In this document: piece by piece, positions 8,090 to 16,898 of the stretch
Layout of the letters: each line of letters begins with the position of its first letter
Position numbering within the stretch: position 1 is the stretch's first letter
Position numbers and translations under genes: made by a program
Notes under the pieces: generated by a model
Databases searched by the model: none
What the model was told of the DNA's origin: nothing
The model's input: only the letters and a program-made list of their open reading frames with translations
DNA from: a virus
IMG/VR virus record: IMGVR_UViG_3300044701_001961
Location: 1 to 36,606 of that record
Strand: one strand, 5' to 3'
DNA: 36,606 nucleotides

Positions 8090-9061
8090 TTAGGCGGTCA
8101 GCGCGGCGATCTTGCCGTGAGCGGCTTCCGAGGTCACGACCAGCGTGGCCTCAGCGAACACCAGCTCCTTCTCGGTGTGGCCGGTCTTGGCCAGCGGCGT
8201 GCTCTGGAACTCTTGCAGGTACGCCACGCCAGCCATCTCCGGGTTCAGGATGAACACGGTGTCGTTGTTGGCGGTGGCCTGCACATAGTTCGGCACCACG
8301 GTCAGCTCGCCGAAGTCGCTCATGTAGACATCAGCGCCACCGACGATCACGGCCTGCTTGCCCTTGGCCACGTTGAAGCGGCTTGAGGCGATACCAGCAA
8401 AAGCCGAGAAGCCGGCCTTGTGGCTCGGCGTCATCGAGATGACGCTGGGCATTTCACCGGAGTTGGTGTAAATGCTCTGCATCACGGTCTTGAGCTGCGC
8501 CTCAGCAAACGCACGAGCCGTACCTGCCGTCGGAGCGACGGTGGCCAGGCCCGAGGTGTGCGAGGTGGTCGAGCCACCAGCACCGTGCGAGGTGTTGGTG
8601 TACAGCAGAGCGCCCAGACCCGCGAGCTTGCGGGCGGTGGTGCTGTTGCCAGCGACGGCCGGGTTGTTAGAGATGATTGCTGCCTCCAGGTCGCGCTTGA
8701 GCTCTTTGAAAGCCTTGGCGATCTGGTACTTCATCTCCGACGAACGGCCAGCGGCCTTCGACTTCTCGGTGGTGCTCGACACCACAGCCACTTTGTCGAA
8801 GAGCTGGGTGGTGTTGGCCACGCGGTTGGTGGCGGTCAGCGCGGTGCCGGTACGGTCGTCGCCTTCAATGACGGCGTTGTCCTTGTTCGGCGTGGCCAGA
8901 CCGTCACGCTGCCACTCGTGCAGCTTTTGGGTGGCCTTGAAGCGACGGATCGCAGACAGCACCGGGGTCGCCTCGGGCGACACCATGTAAATCTTGTCTT
9001 GCAGGTCTTCGCGGATGCCTTTGGAGTCGTAGCTGTCAAAGGTTTCAGAAGGTTGTGCCAT
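8090..9061 (-). CDS. Major capsid protein, SU10/DUF5309 type
   Basis: 323 aa, starting MAQPSETFDSYDSKGIRED behind the strong ribosome binding site GGAGAG. The sequence 'DLQDKIYMVSPEATPVLSAIRRFKA' followed by 'HEWQRDGL' and 'NRVANTTQLFDKVAVVSSTTEKSKAAGR' is the hallmark of the SU10 major capsid protein family (Pfam SU10_MCP, formerly DUF5309), an HK97-fold capsid protein. The C-terminal 'YMSDFGELTVVPNYVQ' and 'LQEFQSTPLAKTGHTEKELVFAEATL' are also conserved. Length is usual for the family. The gene follows the scaffold gene by 15 nt and is followed at once by a terminator, giving a short, highly expressed unit. Confidence 0.96.
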   Translation of the reverse strand: MAQPSETFDSYDSKGIREDLQDKIYMVSPEATPVLSAIRRFKATQKLHEWQRDGLATPNKDNAVIEGDDRTGTALTATNRVANTTQLFDKVAVVSSTTEKSKAAGRSSEMKYQIAKAFKELKRDLEAAIISNNPAVAGNSTTARKLAGLGALLYTNTSHGAGGSTTSHTSGLATVAPTAGTARAFAEAQLKTVMQSIYTNSGEMPSVISMTPSHKAGFSAFAGIASSRFNVAKGKQAVIVGGADVYMSDFGELTVVPNYVQATANNDTVFILNPEMAGVAYLQEFQSTPLAKTGHTEKELVFAEATLVVTSEAAHGKIAALTA

Positions 9062-9076
9062 GAGAATCTCTCCTAA

Positions 9077-9952
9077 TTACAGAAGTGCGGCCAAGTCCTC
9101 GACCCGGCCATGTGACTTGAGACGTTGCACCACCGCTTGATTGCGGGGTTTTGGTGCCTTGGCTTGCGGCTTCACCACTACGGGCGCCTGGGCCACCTTT
9201 TTCATCGCTTCAGGGCGCTTCTCCTGAAGCTCGCGCCACCGCATTGCGTCGTGCAGGACATGCACCAGACGCGCATCGGTGACGTTGCTCAGTTCCTCGT
9301 CGCCGTAGCCGTACTGCTTGACTGCAGAACGGATGCGCTCGGCCATCTTGGAATCGAAGTCGGGCAAACGCTGCTTGAGTTCCTTGGACTGCTCTTGCAG
9401 CATTTGCTGTCGGTGTTGAACCGTCAGGTGCTGGTACTGAGCCTGTGCCTGCTGTAACTCTTGCGCCTTTTGTTGCAGCGACCGATCAAGGTTTTGACGG
9501 GCGATGAGCAGCTTTTGGGCCTGAACCGGGTCAGAGTCCGACAGCGCTTGCCAATCCAGTTGCTCAAACTGGGCAAGCTGCGTCTGAATCTGCTTGAGTT
9601 CTGCTGCCTTGTCGAAGGTCACAGACATCAACTGCTCTTGGGACTGAACGAACCGTGCACGTTCTTCAGCTGCCTTGCGCAGTTCTGCAACCTCTTGGGT
9701 CTTGCGGGTGTAGTCGCCTTGCCGAAGTAAGGCGTCCTTGAGTTCCTTGGGAACACGGTACGTCTTGCCCTCGTATTCAGCCTCGATCAGATCGTCATCA
9801 GCGTCCGTCGCCTCGGGTTGCTCATCGGCGCCTTCCTCTTCTTCAGGCTGCGCTGCGAGTTCCTCGTCAACGGGCTGCTGCTCCTCCTCAGGCTGTTCCA
9901 GCAGGTCGGCAATGTCGTTGAGTGACACTCCAGTTTCTTGGTTGGTGTCCAT
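9077..9952 (-). CDS. Capsid scaffolding protein
   Basis: 291 aa from MDTNQETGVSL at 9952, preceded by GGAG at good spacing; a longer TTG start exists but lacks a binding site. The N-terminal 65 residues are extremely acidic (runs of E, D and Q). A middle segment, 'EAEYEGKTYRVPKELKDALLRQGDYTRKTQEVAELR', is the conserved core of scaffolding proteins paired with SU10-type capsids. Residues about 100-200 form a long Gln/Leu-rich coiled coil. The basic Pro/Lys C-terminus (VVVKPQAKAPKPRNQAVVQRL) fits a capsid-binding tail. The position directly before the capsid gene is the canonical one. Confidence 0.9.
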   Translation of the reverse strand: MDTNQETGVSLNDIADLLEQPEEEQQPVDEELAAQPEEEEGADEQPEATDADDDLIEAEYEGKTYRVPKELKDALLRQGDYTRKTQEVAELRKAAEERARFVQSQEQLMSVTFDKAAELKQIQTQLAQFEQLDWQALSDSDPVQAQKLLIARQNLDRSLQQKAQELQQAQAQYQHLTVQHRQQMLQEQSKELKQRLPDFDSKMAERIRSAVKQYGYGDEELSNVTDARLVHVLHDAMRWRELQEKRPEAMKKVAQAPVVVKPQAKAPKPRNQAVVQRLKSHGRVEDLAALL

Positions 9953-9967
9953 AACACTCCACAAATG

Positions 9968-9989
9968 AAAAAGCCCGCGTGATGCGGGC
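9968..9989 (-). terminator. Second of two tandem terminators upstream of the scaffold gene
   Basis: Minus-strand GCCCGC-atcac-GCGGGC followed by UUUUU. It lies 16 nt upstream of the scaffold start codon. Confidence 0.85.
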
Positions 9990-9991
9990 GT

Positions 9992-10012
9992 AAAAAACCC
10001 GCCGAAGCGGGC
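9992..10012 (-). terminator. First of two tandem terminators, UUCG tetraloop
   Basis: Minus-strand CCCGC-uucg-GCGGG followed by six U. The very stable UUCG loop makes this a textbook intrinsic terminator. Paired with the hairpin at 9968-9989, it should separate the upstream late genes from scaffold/capsid unless an antiterminated polymerase reads through. Confidence 0.9.
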
Positions 10013-10033
10013 TATCCAGCGGGATGCTGAATC

Positions 10034-10330
10034 TCAGGCGGCTTTGCGGAATCGCGCCATCAGGCTGCGTTTTTCCTCAAACTGCCGCAACTGTTCGGAG
10101 GCGAGCTTGCCGGTCTCGATGTAGCCCTCCAAGATCGAGCGGAACTTGCGGCTCGTCTTGATGAGCTGCCACAAGGCTTCCTTGCCCTCGTGGTCGCGTG
10201 CCGGACATGCAATCCACTGCTCCATCACTTCCTTCTCAATCGCCTCCAACGCCTCGTTCAAGAGTTCGTTTTCCAGCAGGGATTGGGATAGCTGCCCACG
10301 GGTCTGCTGGGCCATCAGTTCTTGTGTCAT
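10034..10330 (-). CDS. Conserved helical virion-region protein (98 aa)
   Basis: Starts MTQELMAQQTRGQLSQSL at 10330, with ATGA overlap with the stop of the preceding gene. The protein is nearly all helix and charged ('NEALEAIEKEVMEQWIACPARDHEGKEALWQLIKTSRKFR...ILEGYIETGKLA'). The motif 'ACPARDHEGKEALWQLIKTSRKF' is typical of small conserved podovirus proteins encoded near the scaffold. Function is unknown; a capsid assembly or minor structural role is inferred from position. Confidence 0.82.
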   Translation of the reverse strand: MTQELMAQQTRGQLSQSLLENELLNEALEAIEKEVMEQWIACPARDHEGKEALWQLIKTSRKFRSILEGYIETGKLASEQLRQFEEKRSLMARFRKAA

Positions 10331-12120
10331 GCCATCAATAAGATGAGGGCGTCTTCCTCGTCCAACTGCGCGAGGAACGCCTGTTGCGCTTGCCAAGCCT
10401 GCAGTGCTTGCGCTTGCTGCTGGGCCTGCTCGTCTTCCAATTCCTTGAGCCTGATCTGCAGCAGCACCTGCTCGTACAAGGCCACCCAGTCAAACCCGGG
10501 CATCGCCCGCACCAGCGGAGCCACCGCCTTCTTGACCTCTTTCTTGAGGTTCTCGCCAGGCTTGGCCTTGGCCACACGAACGATGGTTCGCGCAACCTCC
10601 TGCACCTTGTCTTTGGCTTCGTCTTCGCTGAGCGTCTTGGGCTTGCGCAGCCACCACACCTTGGGCTCGAAATCGACGATCTCGATCTCGTGGTAGCGCC
10701 GGGTGATCTCAGCCGGGAAGAACTGGTTGTTGTTGAAGGCCGTCCACGCGACGTAGCCGCCTTCCACATAGCCCGACTCCACATAGTCGGGGAACGTGAT
10801 GTCCTGCGTCGTCGCCCCGCCATTGCTGACGGTCGGCGCGTAGAACGTCTGGTTGTTGGTGTACAGCGACGCACTCAGCGTGCGCACTGTCGTGATCGTC
10901 GGCCCGTAGAACGTCTGCGCGTTCTCGTAAGTCTGCGAGGCCAAGGTGGCGCTGGAGGCCAGCGTCGCGCCGTAGAACACCGAAGTGTTCTCGTACAAGT
11001 CCGGCACCAGCGTCTGCGGGCCACCGTCTTGCGCCACCACCGCCGCGTAGAACGTCTGCGCGTTGCTGTACAGGCTCGGCGTCAGCGTGACGCTTGTGCT
11101 CAGCGTCGGCGCATAGAAGGTCTGCGCGTTCTCATACAGCGCCGGCTGCAGCGTGTAGGACGCGGCCACCGTGGCGCTGTAGAAGGTCTGTGCGTTCTCG
11201 TACAGGCCCGGTGCAAGGTCTTGTGCCCCACCAGCCTGCGTCACCTCGGCGCTGTAGAACGTCTGCTCGTTCGTGTACAGCGCGGGGCTGAGCGTCACCG
11301 CGCCAACCGATACGGTCGCGGCGTAGAAGGTCTGACTGTTGGTGTACAGGCTCGGCGTGAGCGTCTGTACGTTTTCCCGAATGCGGATCAGCGCAATCGG
11401 GCCGCGCACGTTGGTGACCGTGCCCGTGGCGGTGACACCGACTGTCGGTGCAGCGGTGCTGGAGCCGGCCGTCGCCTCGGCATACGCAACGTACCCGCCG
11501 ATGTCGTTGCCGTTGCCGGAGTCCGGCTCTTCCAGTTCGACCGCCGTGCCGAACGTCGTGCCGGTCGACGAGATCGTCGGCGCGGTAAAGCCGTTGTTCA
11601 GGACATCGGTCGGGATACACATGGCCCAGATGGCCATGTCTCCGTCTTGCAGGTTCGGCGCGGCGGTGCCGTTGGTCAGCGCGGTCGTGAACGCCGTGCC
11701 CGAGGTCGGGGCCGTCGTCCTGCTGCCGTCTGCCGTGCCGTAGACAAAGCTGCCCGCCCCCGAGGGGATGCGAACGATCAGGCCCCAACTGACGTTGTTG
11801 GTGCCCACCGTGACCGACAGGTTGCCCGTCTCGGTGCCGTCAACCGTGTCTTTGGTGTAAATCCAAAGGTTGGTGTTGCCGGTATCCGCACCTAGCGTGG
11901 TGCCGTAGCCGCCCGCGCCCGTCAGCGCCTCGCGCTGCGTCCAGCCAGTGATCGCTCCCGATGAGCCAATCGTGCCGCCGTTGGCGGTCGACGGCTTCAT
12001 GCCGACGATCAGGACAAGGCAGTCCCCCGCCTGGATGCCGGTCGGATACGCAGGTGATACGGAGGTGCCGTTCTGCGCTGAATACGCGGCACCGCCATCG
12101 GTTGGGGTTCCAAGCGCCAT
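10327..12120 (-). CDS. Large repeat-containing structural protein: beta head, eight 'LYxNxQTFY' repeats, helical tail
   Basis: 597 aa in three visible parts. Residues 1-250 are a Gly/Thr/Ser-rich beta domain ('GIQAGDCLVLIVGMKPSTANGG...GAITGWTQREAL') like the N-terminal domains of phage adhesion or decoration proteins. Residues about 252-431 hold eight tandem copies of 'LxPxLYxNxQTFYxAxV'. Residues 431-597 begin with 'VESGYVEGGYVAWTAFNNNQFFPAEITRRYHEIEIV' and end in a Gln/Ala/Leu helical segment. The combination suggests a virion surface protein whose repeats may act as a spacer. It lies between portal-proximal genes and scaffold, so it is more likely a head decoration or minor head protein than a tail fibre. 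The role is inferred. Confidence 0.82.
   Translation of the reverse strand: MALGTPTDGGAAYSAQNGTSVSPAYPTGIQAGDCLVLIVGMKPSTANGGTIGSSGAITGWTQREALTGAGGYGTTLGADTGNTNLWIYTKDTVDGTETGNLSVTVGTNNVSWGLIVRIPSGAGSFVYGTADGSRTTAPTSGTAFTTALTNGTAAPNLQDGDMAIWAMCIPTDVLNNGFTAPTISSTGTTFGTAVELEEPDSGNGNDIGGYVAYAEATAGSSTAAPTVGVTATGTVTNVRGPIALIRIRENVQTLTPSLYTNSQTFYAATVSVGAVTLSPALYTNEQTFYSAEVTQAGGAQDLAPGLYENAQTFYSATVAASYTLQPALYENAQTFYAPTLSTSVTLTPSLYSNAQTFYAAVVAQDGGPQTLVPDLYENTSVFYGATLASSATLASQTYENAQTFYGPTITTVRTLSASLYTNNQTFYAPTVSNGGATTQDITFPDYVESGYVEGGYVAWTAFNNNQFFPAEITRRYHEIEIVDFEPKVWWLRKPKTLSEDEAKDKVQEVARTIVRVAKAKPGENLKKEVKKAVAPLVRAMPGFDWVALYEQVLLQIRLKELEDEQAQQQAQALQAWQAQQAFLAQLDEEDALILLMA
10826..11365 (-). repeat. 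Eight tandem in-frame repeats coding LxPxLYxNxQTFYxAxV
   Basis: The DNA blocks containing 'tagaacgtctgcgcgttctc' recur about every 60-80 nt with small changes across this stretch of the 597-aa gene. The eight translated cores end in AATV, SAEV, SATV, APTL, AAVV, GATL, GPTI and APTV. Confidence 0.85.
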
Positions 12121-12131
12121 GCGCTACCCCC

Positions 12132-12737
12132 TTAGGTGTATGGCGGCGTAAAGCTCGGGGTGCCGAACTTGCTGACCTGGTAGTAGAAGTCCACGCCCAG
12201 CAAGAACGCCGGGTCAGGGAACGTGTCCGCAGCGGCCGCACCGTCTCGGAAGATGCGGATCAGAAATCGCATGTTGGGCGCAGTCTGATCGCCAGGAAAC
12301 GGCGTGCTGACCTTCTGGTAGTGCTTGTAGGCCGTGCCGTCAGTCGCCGAGTCGTAGTGCTCGATGATCGACGGGAAGAACGTGCCGTTGACTTGTGCGC
12401 CGGTGTACTCAATGCACCAGCGAACAGAGCCCGTGGCCGTGCTGTTACCCGGCGACCAGTGAAACGCCAGATACAGATCGGTGCCAGGTGCCCACGACAG
12501 CGGCACATCCCAGTTGGTGTACGACTCGCTCATCGCGTTGGCGACGTAGCTGTACGCGACCACGTTGTCGCGGAACACCGTCAACTCGGCCGGGTTGCCC
12601 GATCCCTCGCGCACGGTCGGCTCCAGCCCGTCCATCACCCACGCCACCTTGGTGCGGTTGTCCAGATCGGTGAAATTCCCGTCCAGCTCTGCAAACGACA
12701 GCGCCGAGCCTTTGCCCGACCGCGTGGTGATCGTCAT
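12132..12737 (-). CDS. Structural protein with fibre-type N-terminal motif (201 aa)
   Basis: 201 aa. The first residues, 'MTITTRSGKGSALSFAELDGNFTDLDNRT', are the short motif found at the start of many phage tail and fibre proteins. The rest is a beta sandwich-like sequence ('DLYLAFHWSPGNSTATGSVRWCIEYTGAQVNGTF'), reminiscent of carbohydrate-binding or decoration domains. It sits between a 133-aa protein and the repeat protein in one operon, with 3-11 nt gaps. No enzymatic motif is seen. It is probably a virion decoration or accessory protein. Confidence 0.8.
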   Translation of the reverse strand: MTITTRSGKGSALSFAELDGNFTDLDNRTKVAWVMDGLEPTVREGSGNPAELTVFRDNVVAYSYVANAMSESYTNWDVPLSWAPGTDLYLAFHWSPGNSTATGSVRWCIEYTGAQVNGTFFPSIIEHYDSATDGTAYKHYQKVSTPFPGDQTAPNMRFLIRIFRDGAAAADTFPDPAFLLGVDFYYQVSKFGTPSFTPPYT

Positions 12738-12740
12738 GGC

Positions 12741-13142
12741 TTAGAGCTGGACGATTCCAGATGCGTTCCAGGTGATCGTGATATCGCCGCCGTTGGGCGT
12801 GACTGGCAGACCCGTCACGCCGGTGTCGATCCACGCCACCAGGCGCGAGGTGCCCGCCGTGCCGGTGTCGATGTAGATGAGCAGCGCCTCGACACTGTTG
12901 CCGCTCACGCCCGTGAACGTCACGTTGTCGCCGTCAAACAGGCCGTTGGTCACCGTCGTGTTGGCAATCGTCTGCGGCGTGCCCACCACCCCCGACACCG
13001 ACGAGTAAAACTCGTGCGCCGAGTTGTAGCTGTAGGTGCCGGTGTCGATCAGCGCCACCTTGACGGTGCCGTCATTCAGGTCGGTGTTGGCCGACGCATC
13101 GAGCAGGGCTTGCTTGTACAGGGGATAGATTGCGTTAGCCAT
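12741..13142 (-). CDS. Conserved structural protein next to portal (133 aa)
   Basis: 133 aa, MANAIYPLYKQALLDASANTDL. The pattern 'YPLYKQALL......DLNDGTVKVALIDTGTYSYNSAHEFYSSVSGVVGTPQTI' is common among phage proteins encoded near tail or head genes. The protein is beta-rich, with 'SVEALLIYIDTGTAGTSRLVAWIDTGVTGLPVTPNGGDITITWN' as the C-terminal half. Its ATG overlaps the portal stop (TAATG), so it is translated with portal. The exact place in the particle is unknown. Confidence 0.85.
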   Translation of the reverse strand: MANAIYPLYKQALLDASANTDLNDGTVKVALIDTGTYSYNSAHEFYSSVSGVVGTPQTIANTTVTNGLFDGDNVTFTGVSGNSVEALLIYIDTGTAGTSRLVAWIDTGVTGLPVTPNGGDITITWNASGIVQL

Positions 13143-15343
13143 TACTGGACTCCTACGGGTGCCACGCCAACAGCGCGGCCAGTTTCATCACGGATCACTT
13201 GCTTGGGGGCGTTCATCGCAGCGGCAAGCTGTGCGAGCGCCTGAGCGATGGCATCGTTGCGGGCCGTCTCAGCCACCATAGGCACCATCTGCTCTTCCTG
13301 CCTGGCGCGAATCTTTAGCAGCTCAAGCTGGGTCTGGTGCTCGCGCTCGCGCTCGGCCTCTTGCGCCTTGAACGCCAGCTCGGCTTGGAACTTCTGCGCG
13401 TCTAGTTGGAGCTTGGCCGCTGACTCTTGCTGATCGGCCTGCATCTCGGCGGCGCTTTGCTGCACCTCCATCTGCGCCTTTTGCTGCTGCATCTGAATCT
13501 TGGCCTGCTCCACCATCACGATGGGGTTCGGCGGCTCAGGTTGCGGCTGGGGCGGCGGCAAGGTGGCCGGGTCAGTCCAAAACTCGCCGGGGTTCTTGAA
13601 GCCCGCGTTCTCGGCCAGTCGTGCCTGCAGGTTGTAGACGTTCTTCGGGTTGACGAGCTGCGGCCCAAACGGCGTTTGCATCATCGTCAGTTGCGCCTGC
13701 GCCATTTGCAGCAAGAACTGCTGCTGCTGCATCGTGTCGCCCGTGCCGATGCCGACGTTGATCGACAGGTCGTAGCCGTCACGCCACTCCTGCGGGTCGT
13801 ACTGCACAAACTTACCGTTCAGGCGGAACGACAGCTTGTCCATGCCGTAGTCCGAGAGCGTCTTGAAGATGCCCCGGAACATCGGGGCCACCAGCGCCTC
13901 GGCCATGATGCGGGCCATCAGCTTCATGCGCTTTTGGCTGGCGTTCATAATCATCGACACGCCGGTGGCGGTCTTGTTCAGCGAGTTGGCGTCCAAGCCT
14001 TGGCTGTAGCGGGTGTAGCCGGTGCGGTTCTCTTTCTTCGCCTCCAGCAGCTCCACCATCGGCATGGCCTCGATGCCTTGCCAGCGCTCCACATAGGGCC
14101 GCACCGCACCCGCCGCACGCTCGCGGATGATGCCGCCCGGACGGCGGTTCAGCAGGTCGTCGATGTTGGCCAGCGGGTTGCCTTGGGCATCCGTCAGCAC
14201 CACCGTCTCTTGGTTGTTGGCCAGGTACAGGTTGTCCAACTGCTGGCGCATGATCTCGGTGGACATGCGCTGGAAGTCCGACACCAGATCGGCCACCGAC
14301 AGGCCGTCAAAGCGGTGCGTCAGCAGGTACGGAGTCCAGCAGGCCATCGGCACATGGCTGCACTCCTTGTTCTCCAGAATCTCGTCGCCCAGGCGCACGA
14401 TGCGGCGGCGCTCGGCAATGCCGTCACCGTCGTAGTCCACCAGAACGTACTCTTCGCGCAGGTAGCCGCGCACCATCGCCGGGTCGAGTTCGTTTTCCTC
14501 TTCCCACCAGCCCCACTTGCCACCCTTTTGGGCCTCGCGGTAGTCGGCGTCAGCGGTGTTCAGCTCGTTTTGCGCCCGCTTGACCTGCTCGGGCGTCACG
14601 TCAAAGCCCAGCTCCCTGATCTCGGAGACGGTCTTCTCGGTCACATGCGCCACATACGGGCAGTCGTCCAGCAGCACGCTGTTGTGGCGGCGGCTGATGT
14701 GCAGCTCGTCGGGCGGGATGTTGACGATACGAACCACACCGCGCTTCTTGATCGTCTTGATCTTGACGGTGTAGCGCTCCGGCAGCACCACACCCATCAG
14801 GGCCGCTTGCTGCTGCTCCTCGGGCGTCGGCTCCACCAGCTCTTTCTCTTCGACCTGGGCGTCCGGGTTGGAGGCCAGGTAGGCGGCGAGCTGCATGTCG
14901 TCCACCGCGCTGTAGCGCTGGTACTCGGCCACGCGCTTTTCTTCCCAGAACCACTTGACGCCGCCCGTCTTGAGCAGCAGGGCGTCCTTGGCGGCGGTGT
15001 ACAGGATCAGGAAGCCGTTGTTTTGCTTGTAGAAGACGTAGTTGCAGGCGTTGGTGGCCTGCTCTGCGCCCTGCTCGTCCTCCGGGCCCACCGGGTCAAA
15101 CACCACCGCCTTGTCGGAGGAGACAAACACCTCCACCAGATCGGGCAGCATGCCCTCGACCGCATCAAACACGTCCGACGAGACGACCGTGCTGCGCCCT
15201 TCCTCCTCGTTGCCGTAGGGCATCCTGAGGTACTCGCGCATGGATCGCAGGCGATCACTGGCGACTTCGCCCTCGAGGTAGTGGTAGGCACTGTCGGCCT
15301 CCTCTTGGAGATAGGCCAGCAGCTCGGTTTCGGTCATCTTCAT
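13142..15343 (-). CDS. Portal protein
   Basis: 733 aa. 'SAYHYLEGEVASDRLRSMREYLRMPYGNEEEGRSTVVSSDVFDAVEGMLPDLVEVF' is the conserved N-terminal signature of P22-like long portal proteins. The middle region carries 'PPDELHISRRHNSVLLDDCPYVAHVTEKT' and 'DLVSDFQRMSTEIMRQQLDNLYLANNQE', also diagnostic. The last 180 residues are a Gln/Ala/Lys/Glu coiled coil ('KIQMQQQKAQMEVQQSAAEMQADQQES'), corresponding to the barrel found in podovirus portals. It follows the terminase large subunit with no gap and is the docking point for terminase and the adaptor ring. Confidence 0.96.
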   Translation of the reverse strand: MKMTETELLAYLQEEADSAYHYLEGEVASDRLRSMREYLRMPYGNEEEGRSTVVSSDVFDAVEGMLPDLVEVFVSSDKAVVFDPVGPEDEQGAEQATNACNYVFYKQNNGFLILYTAAKDALLLKTGGVKWFWEEKRVAEYQRYSAVDDMQLAAYLASNPDAQVEEKELVEPTPEEQQQAALMGVVLPERYTVKIKTIKKRGVVRIVNIPPDELHISRRHNSVLLDDCPYVAHVTEKTVSEIRELGFDVTPEQVKRAQNELNTADADYREAQKGGKWGWWEEENELDPAMVRGYLREEYVLVDYDGDGIAERRRIVRLGDEILENKECSHVPMACWTPYLLTHRFDGLSVADLVSDFQRMSTEIMRQQLDNLYLANNQETVVLTDAQGNPLANIDDLLNRRPGGIIRERAAGAVRPYVERWQGIEAMPMVELLEAKKENRTGYTRYSQGLDANSLNKTATGVSMIMNASQKRMKLMARIMAEALVAPMFRGIFKTLSDYGMDKLSFRLNGKFVQYDPQEWRDGYDLSINVGIGTGDTMQQQQFLLQMAQAQLTMMQTPFGPQLVNPKNVYNLQARLAENAGFKNPGEFWTDPATLPPPQPQPEPPNPIVMVEQAKIQMQQQKAQMEVQQSAAEMQADQQESAAKLQLDAQKFQAELAFKAQEAEREREHQTQLELLKIRARQEEQMVPMVAETARNDAIAQALAQLAAAMNAPKQVIRDETGRAVGVAPVGVQ

Positions 15344-16609
15344 TTAAGCAACTCGTCTGTTCCTGTAAACGATGGGCTGCGCTCCCCAATCCTCGTTGGT
15401 CATCCGGTTCTCGCTCACACACATGTAGCGGAACGCATCGGCGTCGTGGCTGGCGTCGTCGTGCAGCGGGGCACCAAACGCACCAGTCGATTGACTCATC
15501 TGCCTGCGGTACTTCTTCAGGCTTTGCAGCAGCTTGGCGGTCTTCTCCGCATCAAAGTAGCAGCGCGGAAACAGCAGCCGGGTGGCCTGGATGCCCTCTT
15601 CGACATCCATGCGGGGCACGATCTCAACGCGCCGGCCCAACTGCTCCAGAATTTCCTTGGCGCTCTTGCCGGTGTTCACGCTGCGGCTGTTGCCGTCGTG
15701 TGGCAAGAAGTCCGTGCCCCAGCGGTAGTCCTTGGCCTCCAGTTGCCGCACATAGTCGTTGAGCGTCTGGTACGAGCCCGAGATGTGGTCAATCACGCGC
15801 ACCTCGGAGGCCGCACGCTGCACCATCACGATGCTGGTCTCGTCGTTCCAGCCCAAGTCCCAAAAGGTGTGCACCTTGAGCAGCGGGTCATACGGCACCG
15901 CCCGCACGCGGCCCTGCTCCTGCAGCAAGGTCAGCTCGCGTCCGTAGATCGCCCCCTCCACCGCTGGGCGGCACTCGCCCTCCCACACAGTCTTGTAGGC
16001 CACCGGGTCGCGGCGCTCGAGGTCGCGGCGCTCTTGATCCAGCACCTGCGGAAACCACGGGTTGCTGTCCCAGTTGGCCTTTCTGATCCACGCCCCCTCT
16101 GGCGGGTTCAGCACGAACCGCTCAAACGTCTCGTCCGAGTCCAGCTCGGGGTTGAAGGTGATCCAGATTTCGGAGCCAGGCTTGCGGATCGTCGGGATCA
16201 GCACGTCCCACGAGCGCTTGGAGACCACCTGCGCCTCTTCCACCCAGCAGACATCGACGCCCTCAAACGACTTGAGGTTGGCCACGCCTTGCTGGCGAAT
16301 GCCGGCAAACTGGAAGTCCGAGCCGTTGCGCCCCAAGATGCGCGTCTCCTGCACCTCGAACTTGTCCTCCAGCCCGAGCAGGCCGATCTGATCCTTGAGC
16401 AGCCGGTGTACCGATTCCTGGATCGACTTCTGTGTCTCACGCGCACACAGCACCCGGATCGGCTTGGCCGCGGCTAGTGCCACCAGCGCCCTGGCCACCG
16501 ACCAAGACTTGCCACTGCCTCGGCCACCGTACAGCACCTTGTAGCGGGCGGGCTTGAACAGCGGCAAGAACGGGTCGGGAACCTCAACCTTGATTCGCTG
16601 GGACGCCAT
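15344..16609 (-). CDS. terL: Terminase large subunit
   Basis: 421 aa. The ATPase Walker A motif GGRGSGKS is at residues 28-35. Walker B and the catalytic acid are in 'VDVCWVEEAQ', about residues 118-127. The RNase H-like nuclease domain shows Asp251 (FWDLGWND), Asp300 (GTDFLPHD) and the terminal acidic pair in 'DASHDADAF', about 385-393. Layout and length fit the PBSX/P22-type large terminases that package concatemeric DNA. The start overlaps terS by 26 nt, and portal follows immediately. Confidence 0.97.
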   Translation of the reverse strand: MASQRIKVEVPDPFLPLFKPARYKVLYGGRGSGKSWSVARALVALAAAKPIRVLCARETQKSIQESVHRLLKDQIGLLGLEDKFEVQETRILGRNGSDFQFAGIRQQGVANLKSFEGVDVCWVEEAQVVSKRSWDVLIPTIRKPGSEIWITFNPELDSDETFERFVLNPPEGAWIRKANWDSNPWFPQVLDQERRDLERRDPVAYKTVWEGECRPAVEGAIYGRELTLLQEQGRVRAVPYDPLLKVHTFWDLGWNDETSIVMVQRAASEVRVIDHISGSYQTLNDYVRQLEAKDYRWGTDFLPHDGNSRSVNTGKSAKEILEQLGRRVEIVPRMDVEEGIQATRLLFPRCYFDAEKTAKLLQSLKKYRRQMSQSTGAFGAPLHDDASHDADAFRYMCVSENRMTNEDWGAQPIVYRNRRVA

Positions 16610-16898
16610 GCACTTCCAAGGTCACCGCGTACTCGATGGGGCCACCATCGGCTCCCGTGGTCTCCGTGCGGGCCAGCTTGGGGATGTGGTACTCCACCAC
16701 GCTTTGGAATAGCTCAAACGCCTTGGCGGGGTTGGGCTTGATGTCGTGCGTCGGATCGCCCGCTGCCACCGCATTGAGCCACTCAGAGAGCCTATGGGCG
16801 TTTCCGTCCACGAATAAGGCTATGGCCTGTCGCGCTTCCGATGTCGCCTTGTTGGGCGTTCCAGCTACCCTGCCGCCCGTTTTATGACCGTGCGCCAC
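16584..16898 (-). CDS. terS: Terminase small subunit
   Basis: 104 aa with GTG start at 16898 (MAHGHKTGGRVAGTPNKATSEARQ). The N-terminal 'KTGGRVAGTPNKAT' is the conserved basic DNA-binding start of many small terminases. The middle segment is helical and the C-terminus short and acidic. Its 3' end overlaps terL. It is the first gene of the late operon, behind the terminator that follows the Q-like gene. Confidence 0.92.
   Translation of the reverse strand: MAHGHKTGGRVAGTPNKATSEARQAIALFVDGNAHRLSEWLNAVAAGDPTHDIKPNPAKAFELFQSVVEYHIPKLARTETTGADGGPIEYAVTLEVHGVPANQG

Noticed and set aside
10384-11895. Plus-strand frame of about 500 codons opposite the repeat protein
   Set aside because: Its composition (RRV/RHR/VQ repeats) mirrors the tandem repeats on the other strand; no ribosome binding site or domain.
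13427-16477. Very long plus-strand open frame (1016 codons) opposite portal and terminase
   Set aside because: It is exactly antisense to two well-recognised genes, rich in His/Leu/Val/Arg as expected from the complement of GC-rich coding DNA, and has no recognisable domain.
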